From Myxococcales bacterium (GTDB lineage Bacteria; Myxococcota; Myxococcia; Myxococcales; JAKAPL01): DNA of 47,395 nt. A program made the position numbers and the translations under genes. A model generated the notes under the pieces. It made no database searches. It saw nothing but the letters and a program-made list of their open reading frames with translations, and was not told the DNA's origin. This document shows, one piece after another, positions 25,913 through 35,186 of the stretch. The stretch covers positions 1-47,395 of the forward strand of contig JAJXUD010000033.1 of assembly GCA_021783235.1 (NCBI GenBank), in the 5' to 3' direction. Each line of letters starts with the position of its first letter. Position 1 is the stretch's first letter.

Positions 25913-26417
25913 CCTTCGACGGCACGACGCCGATCGACTCGGGCTTCTTGTCGACCGGGCGGCCGTCCGGACCGCCGATCTCGTCCACGATGAGCCAGGC
26001 GCCGTCGCGCCGCTCCCAGCGCTCCTCGACGAGATCCTCCTTCTCGGTGAGCGAGGGGAGCCGCACCCAGGAGACCTTCACGAAGGCGCGGCCGCCCGCC
26101 TTGTCGAGCCGGACCTCCTCGATGTCGAAGGAGGTGATCGACAGATCGCGCTCGTCGCGCCGCTCGATGGTCCCGCGGCGCCAGGCCGCGCGCTTCTCGG
26201 GGGCCCAGAAGGCCGCGGCGGCGACCTCGTCCTTCCAGTGGAGCGCGCGTTCGTAGAGCTCGACCTGGTGGTTCAGCTCGTCGGTGTCGCCGGTGCGGAC
26301 CGAGGAGGAGAGGCCGGTGCAGCCGGCGAGCAGGAGAAGCAGCGGGAGGAGGGGCGTCCTCCGGAGGCCTCGACGAGCGATCGGGGGAGAGGGCGGCGCG
26401 GCAGAGTGGTTCGTCAT
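25881..26417 (-). CDS. Small lipoprotein, function unknown
   Basis: The 178-residue protein starts at ATG 26417 (MTNHSAAPPSPPIARRG); an in-frame GTG at 26429 is possible. A lipobox LLLLLAGC places Cys33 as the lipidation site. The mature part is charged and mostly alpha/beta (LYERALHWKDEVAAAAFWAP, then FVKVSWVRLPSLTEKEDLVE and RWERRDGAWLIVDEIGG). It resembles small NTF2-like or DUF4440-like periplasmic proteins in layout, but I cannot name the family. It is divergent from the TPR gene and convergent with the Cys-rich lipoprotein, overlapping it by 32 bases. Confidence 0.75.
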   Translation of the reverse strand: MTNHSAAPPSPPIARRGLRRTPLLPLLLLLAGCTGLSSSVRTGDTDELNHQVELYERALHWKDEVAAAAFWAPEKRAAWRRGTIERRDERDLSITSFDIEEVRLDKAGGRAFVKVSWVRLPSLTEKEDLVEERWERRDGAWLIVDEIGGPDGRPVDKKPESIGVVPSKATAAPSGRSR

Positions 26418-26481
26418 GCGCGCTCGCACTGTACCAAACCGCGCGGCTCGCGTGGTAGCATCGGGCGTCGCATCCCAAGAG

Positions 26482-29238
26482 ATGACCCGCTCCCCCGTCG
26501 AGAAGCTCGAGCAGATCCTCGCGGCCGACCCGGGCTCGCTTGCCTTCGTCGAGCTCGCGAAGCTGCTCGTCGACCACGGTGATCTCGGCCGCGCCCTTCA
26601 GGTCTGCCAGGAGGGTGTCGAGCACCACCCGGACTCGGTTCAGGGGCGCGTTCAGTGGGGACGGGCCCTCCTCCTGTCCGGCAAGCCCGTCGAGGCGATG
26701 GAGCAGTTCGATCGGGCGTCGGCGATCGAACCGGACAACCCGTACGCCTACAACCTGATCGGCGAGATCCTGATCCAGCGCAAGCTCTACCGCTCGGCGC
26801 TGCCGATCCTCCGTAGGGCGGTGGCGCTGCAGCCGAGCGACGCGCGCGTGCGCCAGTGGCTCGATCAGGCAGAGGCCGAGGCCGCCGATGGACTCGTTCC
26901 GCTCGCCGACCAGGTCTACCCGAACGATCCCACCCGGGCCTTCGTACCGAACTGGGCCCCGCCTGCCGCCGCGGCGAAGTCCCCCGTCCCCACTCCGCCC
27001 GTAGACGTTCCCGCCGCGCCGACTGAAGCCCCGCCGGCCGCGCCACCGGTCCCCGCGGCCTCCGAGGGCGCGGGGGAGCCCACCGTCATCGTTGCCTCCC
27101 CCGGCCCCCGCCCGCCGGCCGAGGCGACGGACCCGCGCGTCGCAGCGCCACCGCCCGTCGGGCCGACGTCGAACCCTCGGATCACCGCGCCTCCGCCGTT
27201 GCGGCAGACGACGAACCCGAAGATCGTCGTTCCCCCGCCGCTGCGCGCCTCGCCGAGCGGGCGGAGGAGCGCCGCCGAGCTGCTCGGCGATCTTCCCGAC
27301 GCCCCCCCGGTTCCGGCCGCGTCGATCCCTGGCGTCTCGGCCGACGAGGCGAAGCAGATCGCTCAGGCCTTCGAGTCGCAGCTGCGCCATGGATACGAGG
27401 CGAAGCGAGAGGCCCCCGTCCCCTTCGCGCGGCGCCACTGGCTCGCGCTGACGCTCGCGGCCGCCGGCGCGGTGGCTGGGGCCGTGGGCGTCTCCGCGAT
27501 GGTTCTCGTGCGGCGCCACTACGCGCAGGCGCACCGGCAGCAGTTCCTCGCCCGGGCCCAGGATGGACTCCTCCTCGACACCTTCTCCTCAGTGACCGGC
27601 TCGACCCATCAGCTCGATGAGGTCCTCGCGGCCGATCCCTCGAATGCGCTCGGGCGGGCGCTCGCGGCGCAGGCGGCGGCCACGCTCTGGCGCGACTACG
27701 GCGGAGCGTCCGCAGCCCGGCAGCGAGCCGAGGATCTCCTCGGCGACCCGTCGCTCCAGAACGCCGCGCCCGATGCCGTGGCGGCGGCGCGGTTCCTCCT
27801 CGCGGAGGACCGGAAGGCGCTCGCCTCCGAGATCCTCGCGGTTCCAGAGGGGAAGGCCGGTCCGTGGACCGACTGGGCAGCTGGCGAGATCCTGATCGAC
27901 CGGGGGGACGCGCGAGGCGCGCTCGCCCGCTTCGAGGCCGCCCTCAAGAAGGCGCCGGCGCACGTCGCCACCCTGCTGGCCGTCGGCGACTATTATCTGC
28001 GTGCCGGCGATCCGTCCCGGGCAGCCGAGCTGTTCGGCCTCGCCCATACGGCCTCGCCCCAGAGCGTCGGCGCGGCCGTGGGGCTCGCCGAGTCGCAGAT
28101 TGCGCTCTCGGCGAGCGGGCCCGGAGCGTGGGCCGAGGACGAGAAGGCGCTCGCGCAGGTGGAGGCGCCGGGACCCGGGGCCATCCCGACCGCCTTTCAG
28201 GTGCGACTGGACCTCGCGACGGCCCGCGTGCTCGCGGAGGAGGGGAAGATCGATCCGGCGCTCGCGCGGCTGAAGGCCGGTCTCGCCGATCACGGCGACG
28301 AGGTCGCGGCCTACGCGGGGGCCCTCGCGGATGTCGAGATGGCGGCGGGCCACTACGCCGAGGCCGAGGGGGCGGCGCGCCGCGTCCTCTCGAAGAAGCC
28401 GCGGGATCCCGCTGGGCAGGAGCGACTTGCGCGAATCCTGCTCGGTCGTGGGAAGCTGCGGGAGCTGCTTCTGCGCGTCTCCCCAGTGGGGCCGGATCCG
28501 CGGACGCTCCACGTCCTGCGGGCCCGGGCCGATCTCGGCCTCGGCGAGTGCGTCGCCGCGCGACGCGAGGTCGAGGCGACCGAGCGTGGGCCCGAGCGAG
28601 TCGTTCCGGTCGGTGGCGCGGTAGTGCTCGCGCTCTGCGACGCACGCGACGGCCACGCGGATCTGGCCCGCCAGGCGCTCGAGCGGCTCGTCGCGCTCCC
28701 GCAGCCGGCCGCGTCCGCCCTTCTCGGCCTCGCGTCGGTCGAGGCGGACGCCGGCGACATGAGGGGCGCGGTGGCCAAGGCGCGGGCGGCCGTGGCCGCC
28801 GACGGCCGGAGCTACGAGGCCCATTGCGCGCTCGGTCGCTACCTCGTCGCGGCCGGCCATCCCTCACAGGGCCAGCGCGAGCTCGCCCGAGCGGTCGCTC
28901 TCGACGCCGACCACGAGGAGGCGCGCCTCGCCCTCGGGCTGATCGAGCTTCGCTCGGGCCACGTCGATGCCGCGCGGGCCGATCTAGAAGCTGCGCTTGC
29001 CGAGTCGCCGTCCGACCCAGGCGCCGAGGTCGCGGTCGCGCGGTTGGATCTCGCCGACAAGCAGCTGCCCGAGGCGATGCGCCACGCGGCGCGCGCCGTG
29101 AGTCTCGATCCCCAGAGCGCTGAGGCCCATCGCTGGCACGGCAAGATCGCCCAGGCTTCGGGGCAGCGGAAGCTCGCACAGCGAGAGGCGAAGACCGCGC
29201 AGAAGCTCGCGAAGGCCCAGCGCCGAAAACGACGCTGA
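26482..29238 (+). CDS. TPR protein with one membrane segment
   Basis: The 918-residue protein starts at ATG 26482 (MTRSPVEKLEQIL). An upstream extension exists but reads as Arg/Pro-rich non-coding sequence. TPRs occupy about residues 8-135. Residues 160-280 are Pro/Ala-rich and contain three near repeats: DPRVAAPPPV, NPRITAPPPL and NPKIVVPPPL. A single transmembrane helix lies at about 320-344 (LALTLAAAGAVAGAVGVSAM). The remaining 570 residues are TPRs, placed in the periplasm by this topology. Cytoplasmic and periplasmic TPR arrays joined across the membrane suggest a scaffold. It is convergent with recA, with 27 bases between the stops. Confidence 0.85.
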   Translation: MTRSPVEKLEQILAADPGSLAFVELAKLLVDHGDLGRALQVCQEGVEHHPDSVQGRVQWGRALLLSGKPVEAMEQFDRASAIEPDNPYAYNLIGEILIQRKLYRSALPILRRAVALQPSDARVRQWLDQAEAEAADGLVPLADQVYPNDPTRAFVPNWAPPAAAAKSPVPTPPVDVPAAPTEAPPAAPPVPAASEGAGEPTVIVASPGPRPPAEATDPRVAAPPPVGPTSNPRITAPPPLRQTTNPKIVVPPPLRASPSGRRSAAELLGDLPDAPPVPAASIPGVSADEAKQIAQAFESQLRHGYEAKREAPVPFARRHWLALTLAAAGAVAGAVGVSAMVLVRRHYAQAHRQQFLARAQDGLLLDTFSSVTGSTHQLDEVLAADPSNALGRALAAQAAATLWRDYGGASAARQRAEDLLGDPSLQNAAPDAVAAARFLLAEDRKALASEILAVPEGKAGPWTDWAAGEILIDRGDARGALARFEAALKKAPAHVATLLAVGDYYLRAGDPSRAAELFGLAHTASPQSVGAAVGLAESQIALSASGPGAWAEDEKALAQVEAPGPGAIPTAFQVRLDLATARVLAEEGKIDPALARLKAGLADHGDEVAAYAGALADVEMAAGHYAEAEGAARRVLSKKPRDPAGQERLARILLGRGKLRELLLRVSPVGPDPRTLHVLRARADLGLGECVAARREVEATERGPERVVPVGGAVVLALCDARDGHADLARQALERLVALPQPAASALLGLASVEADAGDMRGAVAKARAAVAADGRSYEAHCALGRYLVAAGHPSQGQRELARAVALDADHEEARLALGLIELRSGHVDAARADLEAALAESPSDPGAEVAVARLDLADKQLPEAMRHAARAVSLDPQSAEAHRWHGKIAQASGQRKLAQREAKTAQKLAKAQRRKRR

Positions 29239-29265
29239 CGGGGGGCCGCTTTCCGAGGCAGCCTC

Positions 29266-30303
29266 CTACTGGGAGGCAGCCGTCGAGGGCTCCGACGGCG
29301 CTTGAGGGTGCGCCGGGACCTGGACGAGCTCCCGGGCGAGCCGTTCAGCGAGCTCCGGGTGGTCGCGAAGGTGCTCGATGGCCCGCTCCCGTCCGAGCCC
29401 GATCCGCTCACCCCCGACGCCGAACGACGCGCCGCTCTTCTCCACGAGCCCAGCCTCGACGCCGAGGTCGAGGATCTCGGCATGCCGATCGACCCCGATG
29501 CCGTAGCGGATGTCGAACTCGGCCTCGCGGAAGGGAGGCGCGACCTTGTTCTTGACGACGCGGACGCGGGTTCGGCTGCCGACCACCTGCTCGCCGTCCT
29601 TGACCTGGCCGATGCGCCGGACGTCGAGCCGGACCGAGGCGTAGAACTTGAGGGCGTGCCCGCCGGTCGTCGTCTCGGGGTTGCCGAAGACGACCCCGAT
29701 CTTCATCCGGATCTGGTTGATGAAGACGATCGTGCTGCCCGTCTTCGAGACGACTCCGGTGAGCTTTCGCAGGGCCTGGCTCATGAGCCGGGCCTGGAGC
29801 CCCATGTGCTGGTCTCCCATCTCACCCTCGATCTCGGCGCGGGGCACCAACGCCGCGACCGAGTCGACCACCACGAGGTCGATGCCACCCGAGCGGACGA
29901 GCCCCTCGGTGATGTCGAGGGCCTGCTCGCCGGTGTCGGGCTGCGAGATCAGGAGCTCGTCGATGCGGACGCCGAGCCGCTTCGCGTAGCCGACGTCGAG
30001 CGCGTGCTCGGCATCGATGAAGGCAGCGGCGCCGCCGGCCGCCTGGGCCGCAGCGATGGCGTGCAATGCGAGCGTGGTCTTGCCGGAGGACTCCTGGCCG
30101 TAGATCTCGACGACGCGCCCACGCGGGTAGCCGCCGATGCCGAGGGCGCGGTCGAGACCGACCGACCCGGAGGGCACGCCGACGAGCGGGGCGGGCGGCT
30201 CGTCGTCTCCGAGGCGCATGATCGCGCCCTTGCCGAACTGCTTCTCGATGGCCGCGACCGCGGCCCCGAGGGCCTTGAGCTTCTCCGTCTGTTTCTGAGT
30301 CAT
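29266..30303 (-). CDS. recA: Recombinase RecA
   Basis: The 345-residue protein is a complete RecA. It has the P-loop GQESSGKTT (69-77), [18 protein letters not shown], the catalytic region [20 protein letters not shown], and the L2 segment [20 protein letters not shown]. Its C-terminal domain ends in a short tail (PSTAASQ) that is less acidic than in E. coli RecA. RecA catalyses strand exchange and triggers LexA cleavage. Its ATG overlaps the comM stop as ATGA, so its translation is coupled to comM. The stop lies 27 bases from the convergent TPR gene, with an imperfect hairpin there (29261-29277). Confidence 0.98.
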   Translation of the reverse strand: MTQKQTEKLKALGAAVAAIEKQFGKGAIMRLGDDEPPAPLVGVPSGSVGLDRALGIGGYPRGRVVEIYGQESSGKTTLALHAIAAAQAAGGAAAFIDAEHALDVGYAKRLGVRIDELLISQPDTGEQALDITEGLVRSGGIDLVVVDSVAALVPRAEIEGEMGDQHMGLQARLMSQALRKLTGVVSKTGSTIVFINQIRMKIGVVFGNPETTTGGHALKFYASVRLDVRRIGQVKDGEQVVGSRTRVRVVKNKVAPPFREAEFDIRYGIGVDRHAEILDLGVEAGLVEKSGASFGVGGERIGLGRERAIEHLRDHPELAERLARELVQVPAHPQAPSEPSTAASQ

Positions 30304-31859
30304 GGTGTTGCTCCTCTCTGTGAGACTTCGGTGGGGGGCTCGAGCGAGCGGTACTGGAGCGCTTCGGCGACGTCCTCGGGCAAGAGCTCGTCGTGGTTGG
30401 AGATGTCGCCGATGGTGCGCGCGACGCGCAGGACCCGGTGGTAGACGCGCGCGCTGAGCGAGAAGCGCTCGACCGCGCGGGCGAGAATCGCCTCGGCCGG
30501 ATGGGAGAGACGGCAGATCTCCCGCGTGGCGCGGTCGGGGATCTGGGCGTTGCAGAAGAGCCCCGCGCTTCGCTCGAAGCGGCGAATCTGCCGCTCCCGG
30601 GCGGCCGTGACGCGGGCTCGGATCGCGAGCGAGCTTTCTCCGTCCGGTGCGCCCATGAGGGCCCCGAGTCGCAGCGCCGGGATCTCGAGGTGGAGGTCGA
30701 GCCGGTCGAGGAGCGGCTGGGAGATGCGGGCCTGGTAGCGGGCGACCTGTGGCCAGCTGCATCGGCAGGTGGCGGCGGGGTCGCCTCGCCGGCCGCAGGG
30801 GCAGGGGTTCATCGCTGCGACCAGCATGAATGCAGCCGGAAACGTGAGATTTGCCTGGGCTCGCGCGACGGTGACGCGACGCTCCTCGAGCGGCTGGCGA
30901 AGGGACTCGAGGACGTTGCGGTGGAACTCGGGAAGCTCGTCGAGGAAGAGGACGCCATTGTGCGCGAGCGAGATCTCGCCGGGGCGCGGGGGGCTGCCGC
31001 CCCCGATGACCCCCGCGTCGCTCGCGCTGTGGTGGGGCGAGCGGAAAGGGCGCTGCGCGATCCAAGGGCGTTGGTCCGTCAACTCGCCGATGACGCTGTA
31101 GACGCGGGTCGTCTCGAGCGCCTCCTCGAACGTCATGGGCGGCAGGATTCCGGGGAGGCGCCGGGCGAGCATGGTCTTCCCCGCGCCAGGAGGGCCCACC
31201 ATGAGCACGTTGTGCCCACCGGCCGCAGCGACCTCGATGGCGCGTTTCGCGTGGGCCTGGCCGAGGACGTCCTTGAAATCGAGCGAAGGAGGGGCGCCGG
31301 AGGCCGCGAGGGCGTCGTCCGGCGAGGGCTGGACGGGCAACTCGTCGCCGCCACGGAGCCAGTCGAGGATCTCGGTCAGCCCACGGGCCGACCGGACCCG
31401 TAGCGGCCGGACGACGGCGGCTTCGCAGGCGTTGGCGCGCGGCACGACCACGTCCTTGGCGCCTCGCGCCCTCGCCAGCACCGCGAGGGGCAGGATCCCG
31501 GTGACGCGGCGCAGTCCGCCCGTGAGCGACAGCTCCCCCGCGAAGAGGCGGCCCTCGAGCGCTTCGGGATCGAGCAGCCCGGCCGCGCTGAGGATGCCGA
31601 TCGCCACCGGAAGATCGAAGCCGGCCCCCTCCTTGCGGAGGTTCGCCGGCGCGAGACTGACCGTGATCCGCTTCTGGGGCAGCGTGATCCCAGCGTTCCG
31701 GATGGCTGCCTGGACGCGGACGCGGCTCTCGCGGACGGACGCCTCGGCGAGGCCGACCAGATCGAAATACGGCATCCCGAGGGCGAGGTCGACCTCGACC
31801 TGGACGGGGACGGCCTCGAGGCCGAAGACAGTGGCGGTCTGGACGGTGGCGAGGGCCAT
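30300..31859 (-). CDS. comM: ComM-like Mg-chelatase family AAA+ ATPase
   Basis: The 519-residue protein has the three-part ComM layout. These are an N-terminal ChlI-like domain ([20 protein letters not shown], then [16 protein letters not shown]), an AAA+ domain with Walker [12 protein letters not shown] (near 220) and Walker [12 protein letters not shown], and a C-terminal Mg-chelatase domain. A Cys cluster [19 protein letters not shown] lies between sensor elements. ComM is a hexameric branch-migration helicase that extends the RecA-made heteroduplex during natural transformation. ATG 31859 gives the usual N-terminus; the TTG at 31871 has no better context. It is directly upstream of recA with a 4-base overlap. 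Confidence 0.94.
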   Translation of the reverse strand: MALATVQTATVFGLEAVPVQVEVDLALGMPYFDLVGLAEASVRESRVRVQAAIRNAGITLPQKRITVSLAPANLRKEGAGFDLPVAIGILSAAGLLDPEALEGRLFAGELSLTGGLRRVTGILPLAVLARARGAKDVVVPRANACEAAVVRPLRVRSARGLTEILDWLRGGDELPVQPSPDDALAASGAPPSLDFKDVLGQAHAKRAIEVAAAGGHNVLMVGPPGAGKTMLARRLPGILPPMTFEEALETTRVYSVIGELTDQRPWIAQRPFRSPHHSASDAGVIGGGSPPRPGEISLAHNGVLFLDELPEFHRNVLESLRQPLEERRVTVARAQANLTFPAAFMLVAAMNPCPCGRRGDPAATCRCSWPQVARYQARISQPLLDRLDLHLEIPALRLGALMGAPDGESSLAIRARVTAARERQIRRFERSAGLFCNAQIPDRATREICRLSHPAEAILARAVERFSLSARVYHRVLRVARTIGDISNHDELLPEDVAEALQYRSLEPPTEVSQRGATP

Positions 31860-32011
31860 GCTCGGAGCCAACGCAAGGCTCGCGCCAACGTCGAGGCCGA
31901 GGAAAAAGAGCCGGTTGGGCTTGTCCGGACGGTCGCGAAATCGGACTCCCGGTCGCGGACCGGAGAGGATCGCGACGCCGCGCCGGACGGCCGTGGCCCC
32001 CGCGGTCTTCC

Positions 32012-32656
32012 TTAGAAGAAGCTCTTCGGAACGTAGATGATGTCGCCGGGGCGCAGCGCAAAGTTGTCGGCGCGGCCGAGACCGATGTCCTCCACGGCGA
32101 TCTTGATGCGGCGCTCGTTCCCGTCGACGAGGCGGGTGACGCTCGTCGAGTTGCGGGCGGCGAGCTGGCCGAAGCCGCCGGCCAGGGTGATGGCCTGGAT
32201 CACGTTCATCCCGTCCTCGTACTGGAAGGTTCCAGGCTTCTGTACCTCGCCGAAGACGAACACCTTCTTCGAGTTGTACTCGCGGACGAAGACCGAGACG
32301 TTCGGGTGGCGCAGGTAGCCCTGCGCGAGACAGCCGGCGAGCCGGTCGGCGGCGTCCGTGCTGCTCAGGCCAGAGAGTTGAACGCGGCCGCAGAGAGGAA
32401 AATCGATGGTCCCGTCGCTCGCGAGCCGAAAGATCCCGGAGAGGTCGGGCTCCTGGAAGACGCGAACCTCGAAGACGTCGCCCGTTCCGAGCGTGTTCGC
32501 TGCCACGGGGGCGATCGCAGCGGCCGGCAGCGAGGCGGCGTCGTCGGCGGCCGCGGAAGCGTGGCGACAGCCCGCCGCAAGAGAGAGGGCCGCGACGAGG
32601 AGGAGGCGTCTCGAGAGGTTCGGCACGAAGAAGAGATTTAGAACCCGGGGCCTCAC
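32012..32656 (-). CDS. Outer-membrane polysaccharide export (OPX) protein, short EpsY-like type
   Basis: The 214-residue protein has a signal sequence with lipobox-like LAAGC. A poly_export domain follows (about 55-130, [19 protein letters not shown], then [19 protein letters not shown]). An SLBB domain comes next (about 135-200, [20 protein letters not shown]). It ends [11 protein letters not shown] without the C-terminal helix that lets Wza span the outer membrane. Short OPX proteins of this kind in Myxococcus (EpsY, WzaS and WzaB type) work with a separate outer-membrane barrel. A barrel gene lies immediately upstream, 31 bases away. The start is GTG at 32656; GTG 32626 is possible. No polymerase or glycosyltransferase is in the window. 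Confidence 0.9.
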   Translation of the reverse strand: MRPRVLNLFFVPNLSRRLLLVAALSLAAGCRHASAAADDAASLPAAAIAPVAANTLGTGDVFEVRVFQEPDLSGIFRLASDGTIDFPLCGRVQLSGLSSTDAADRLAGCLAQGYLRHPNVSVFVREYNSKKVFVFGEVQKPGTFQYEDGMNVIQAITLAGGFGQLAARNSTSVTRLVDGNERRIKIAVEDIGLGRADNFALRPGDIIYVPKSFF

Positions 32657-32687
32657 CCTGTAAAGGAGCGGCCGGGCCAGCGAATCG

Positions 32688-34010
32688 TCAGTAGGTGAGC
32701 GTCAGGCGGACGTAGCCTTCGTGGTTCGCGTATCCCGGGCCGCCAAAGACCGAGCTGCTCGAGTTAGGGGGAAAGGTACTGAAGGCCGCCTGGTCGTTGC
32801 TCCCGAGGCTCGTCAAATCGTAGCCAGCCGCAATTCGGAGCCAGCGGGCGATCTCGTACTCGGGCCCGACGTCGAGTCGCAGGTAGCCGTCCTGGCGACC
32901 GGCGGCACTCCCCAGGCTGTCGAGCGGATAGTTGAAGAAATCAAAGGAGCCATCGAAATGGAGCGTCAGCTTTCCGCCCAGGAGCACGTGGGCGCTGAGG
33001 TAGGGGCGCGTGTCGGTGTAGTAGGCGAGCACCGTCGGTGCCGGTTGGAGGAGCCGCACCACACCCACCTTGATGTTTCCGGTTTCGCTGAAAATGTAGC
33101 CGAGTTGGAGCTGACCGATGAAGGTATGCGCGTCGCCCACGGTCGCGAGCGCCGGGATCGTCGAAAGGTCCGAGGAAGCGAGGATGGTCTGCGCGTAGCC
33201 GCCTTTCGCGACGAGCTCGATCCGCGACGTGAGCAGGCCGGCGATGCCGAGCGTCCCATCGACGATATCGAGGGGGGCATTCGCCATCAGACCCGACCCG
33301 GGATTGTCGTAGCCAGCATAGAGGAAGTCGCCGGCCAGCAGGATGGCCGTCTTCGGAAGGAATCGCCAGCTCAACGTCAGGCTGGCCTTGTGCTCGTAAA
33401 AGTTCATGTCGCTCGCGAGCGACGGGTTGCAGAGGGGGTTGTCGCAGCCTCCCGAGAAGCCCGCAGGGATTCCGAAGGGTTCGAAGTACTCGAGGATGAA
33501 GTCGTAGGAGGGCTCGATGGAGAGCGCTCCCCCGCCCGGCCGAATGGTGAGCTTCGCCCCGGCGTCGTTGTAGTCGGAGATGATCGCGAACGGCAGCGCG
33601 ACCATGTTGCTGTTGTCGCTCCGGTTGAACGTGTCGCCGACGTCGAAGGAGACGGTCCCGCCGCGGTTGAACCCGAGGGTGAGCTGGCCGTCGCCCAGGA
33701 CCCGATCGTAGCCGGGGTTGAGGGTATAAAAGAGAAAGTCGACGTCGCCCGAGCCGTCCACCGAGACCACGGGAGAGGGGACGTCGAGCTTGAGCCCGGG
33801 CCGGACGTCCCAGAGGAGGTCGCCCCCAGGGGGGCCGCCAAGGTTGATCGCCGCGAAGCTGTCGTAGCGGCTCTGCAGGTCGAGGAAGGGGTGAAGACGC
33901 CCATCGCCGACGGCGATGCCACCCTCGTCGGCGCGGCCCGTCGCCGAGAGGCCGACGCTCACGAGCGCCGCTAGCGCGAGGAGGCTCCAGATGGGGCGGG
34001 TTGGCGGCAT
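32688..34010 (-). CDS. Outer-membrane beta-barrel, EpsX/Wzp-like partner of the OPX protein
   Basis: The 440-residue protein has a signal peptide ([20 protein letters not shown]). It then has alternating amphipathic strands with aromatic ends throughout, for example [40 protein letters not shown] and [17 protein letters not shown]. It ends in an aromatic residue (YVRLTLTY), as outer-membrane barrels do. Its length is right for an 18-strand barrel of the type that pairs with short OPX proteins in myxobacteria. The pair would form the outer-membrane channel for a surface polysaccharide. ATG 34010 is used; a TTG at 34037 is in frame. The upstream gene encodes a periplasmic helical protein of unknown role. 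Confidence 0.82.
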   Translation of the reverse strand: MPPTRPIWSLLALAALVSVGLSATGRADEGGIAVGDGRLHPFLDLQSRYDSFAAINLGGPPGGDLLWDVRPGLKLDVPSPVVSVDGSGDVDFLFYTLNPGYDRVLGDGQLTLGFNRGGTVSFDVGDTFNRSDNSNMVALPFAIISDYNDAGAKLTIRPGGGALSIEPSYDFILEYFEPFGIPAGFSGGCDNPLCNPSLASDMNFYEHKASLTLSWRFLPKTAILLAGDFLYAGYDNPGSGLMANAPLDIVDGTLGIAGLLTSRIELVAKGGYAQTILASSDLSTIPALATVGDAHTFIGQLQLGYIFSETGNIKVGVVRLLQPAPTVLAYYTDTRPYLSAHVLLGGKLTLHFDGSFDFFNYPLDSLGSAAGRQDGYLRLDVGPEYEIARWLRIAAGYDLTSLGSNDQAAFSTFPPNSSSSVFGGPGYANHEGYVRLTLTY

Positions 34011-34065
34011 GAACTGTGTCGGCCCCTCCCAGGGCAATGGCTCGAAACCGTCGAGCCGCCCGCGG

Positions 34066-34662
34066 CTACTGCAGCGGGCTCAAGACTGGCGGGTTGATGA
34101 CGACTGGCGGGGCGATGGGTGGGTTCGTCGTCACGTCCGGCAGCCCCTCCGGCGTTTCGACCGTCACGACCGTGTTCTCGTCCACGACGTAGGCGAGCTG
34201 GCCGATGCACTGCTCTGCCTCCGCGCGCAGTTCCTGCACCCGCTGGTGCGCGATGCCGATCTTCGCGTATTCATGGCGCGCGTCGTCTTCCGCGCCCTTG
34301 GCGACGGCCTCCTGGAGCGCGATGAAGGACTGCTCCGAGATGCGAAGGAGGGCCTTGACCTGCGTGAGCTTTTCATTGACGCAGTTGAGTTTGACGAGGT
34401 CGCGCTCGCGGCGGGCCTCCTCGACGCGCTTGAGGACCTGGGCGAGGATTTCCTGCATGGCAGAGACGGCTTCCGACGCGCGAGAAAGCTTCTCTTTGTC
34501 TGAGAGCTGCTCGGCCTCTTTCGACTCGATTCGCAGCCCCTGGCTCGGGGTCGAAGCAGGCGCTTGCGGGGCGACCGCCGCTTCCTGGGCGAGCGCCGGC
34601 GCCGCCGCCAGGAGCGCGACAGACGCAAGCACACGGAGAGCTTTGACTGATGCTCGAGACAT
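34066..34662 (-). CDS. Periplasmic helical protein with two cysteines
   Basis: The 198-residue protein starts at ATG 34662 (MSRASVKALRV), with GAGGGG 6 bases upstream; the ATG at 34668 is less well placed. A signal peptide ends near AAAPALAQ. The mature part has a helical, charged region (about 45-150). A cysteine lies in LVKLNCVNEKLTQ and another in AEQCIGQLAYVVDEN, probably a disulfide. The tail is Pro-rich (PPIAPPVVINPPVLSPLQ). I do not recognise the family. Its position between the cyclic-nucleotide-binding gene and the barrel gene suggests a role in polysaccharide export or motility. Confidence 0.7.
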   Translation of the reverse strand: MSRASVKALRVLASVALLAAAPALAQEAAVAPQAPASTPSQGLRIESKEAEQLSDKEKLSRASEAVSAMQEILAQVLKRVEEARRERDLVKLNCVNEKLTQVKALLRISEQSFIALQEAVAKGAEDDARHEYAKIGIAHQRVQELRAEAEQCIGQLAYVVDENTVVTVETPEGLPDVTTNPPIAPPVVINPPVLSPLQ

Positions 34663-34720
34663 CGCCATCCCCTCGAAGTTCAAGAGGCTATCGCCTGCCA
34701 ACCCGGCTGTCAATCGAGCC

Positions 34721-35170
34721 TCACGACGGCTGGCCGCCCAGCCTCGCGTTGGTTTCCCGAAGGCGCGTGCTGAGAACGCGCGCGATGTTGATGACCAAGA
34801 AGGCAAAACCGTCCTTGTGGTTCTTGCGAAACGTAGCGAGATTCTCCGCCGTCAGGTGCAACATGGTGGAGTCGGACTTCGCCCGGACGGTCGCCGAGCG
34901 GAATTCCTTGTCGATCAGCGACATCTCCCCGAAGAACTCCGGGGGCCGAAGCGTCGCCAGGGCTCGCAGCTCTCCTTTGCTTCCTTTGTGGACGACCTCG
35001 ACCTCGCCGTTCATGAGGACGTAGAGCGAATCGCCGAGGTCTCCCTCCTCGAACACCACCTCGCCGGCGGAGTAGCGCCGGGGGCGCGAGAGCTCGGCGA
35101 GCAGCTCGAGCTCGGGCTGCGAGAGCATCTCGAAGAGCGGAGACTTCTGAAGGACCTCTAGTTTCTCCAT
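34721..35170 (-). CDS. Cyclic nucleotide-binding domain protein
   Basis: The 149-residue protein is a single cNMP-binding domain: LQKSPLFEMLSQPELELLAE, then VVFEEGDLGDSLYVLMNGEV. The phosphate-binding cassette follows as FFGEMSLIDKEFRSATV, with the conserved Glu and Arg that contact the cyclic phosphate. No DNA-binding domain follows, so it acts through a partner protein. It sits between a coiled-coil cytoplasmic gene (16-base gap) and the two-cysteine periplasmic gene in the gliding/export cluster. This points to second-messenger input to the machinery, which is inferred. Confidence 0.88.
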   Translation of the reverse strand: MEKLEVLQKSPLFEMLSQPELELLAELSRPRRYSAGEVVFEEGDLGDSLYVLMNGEVEVVHKGSKGELRALATLRPPEFFGEMSLIDKEFRSATVRAKSDSTMLHLTAENLATFRKNHKDGFAFLVINIARVLSTRLRETNARLGGQPS

Positions 35171-35186
35171 GCGCGCTCCCGTTCGG

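Noticed and set aside
29261-29277. Hairpin GCCTCC/GGAGGC between the TPR gene and recA
   Set aside because: The stem is only 6 pairs and no U-tract follows on either strand, so I do not call it a terminator.
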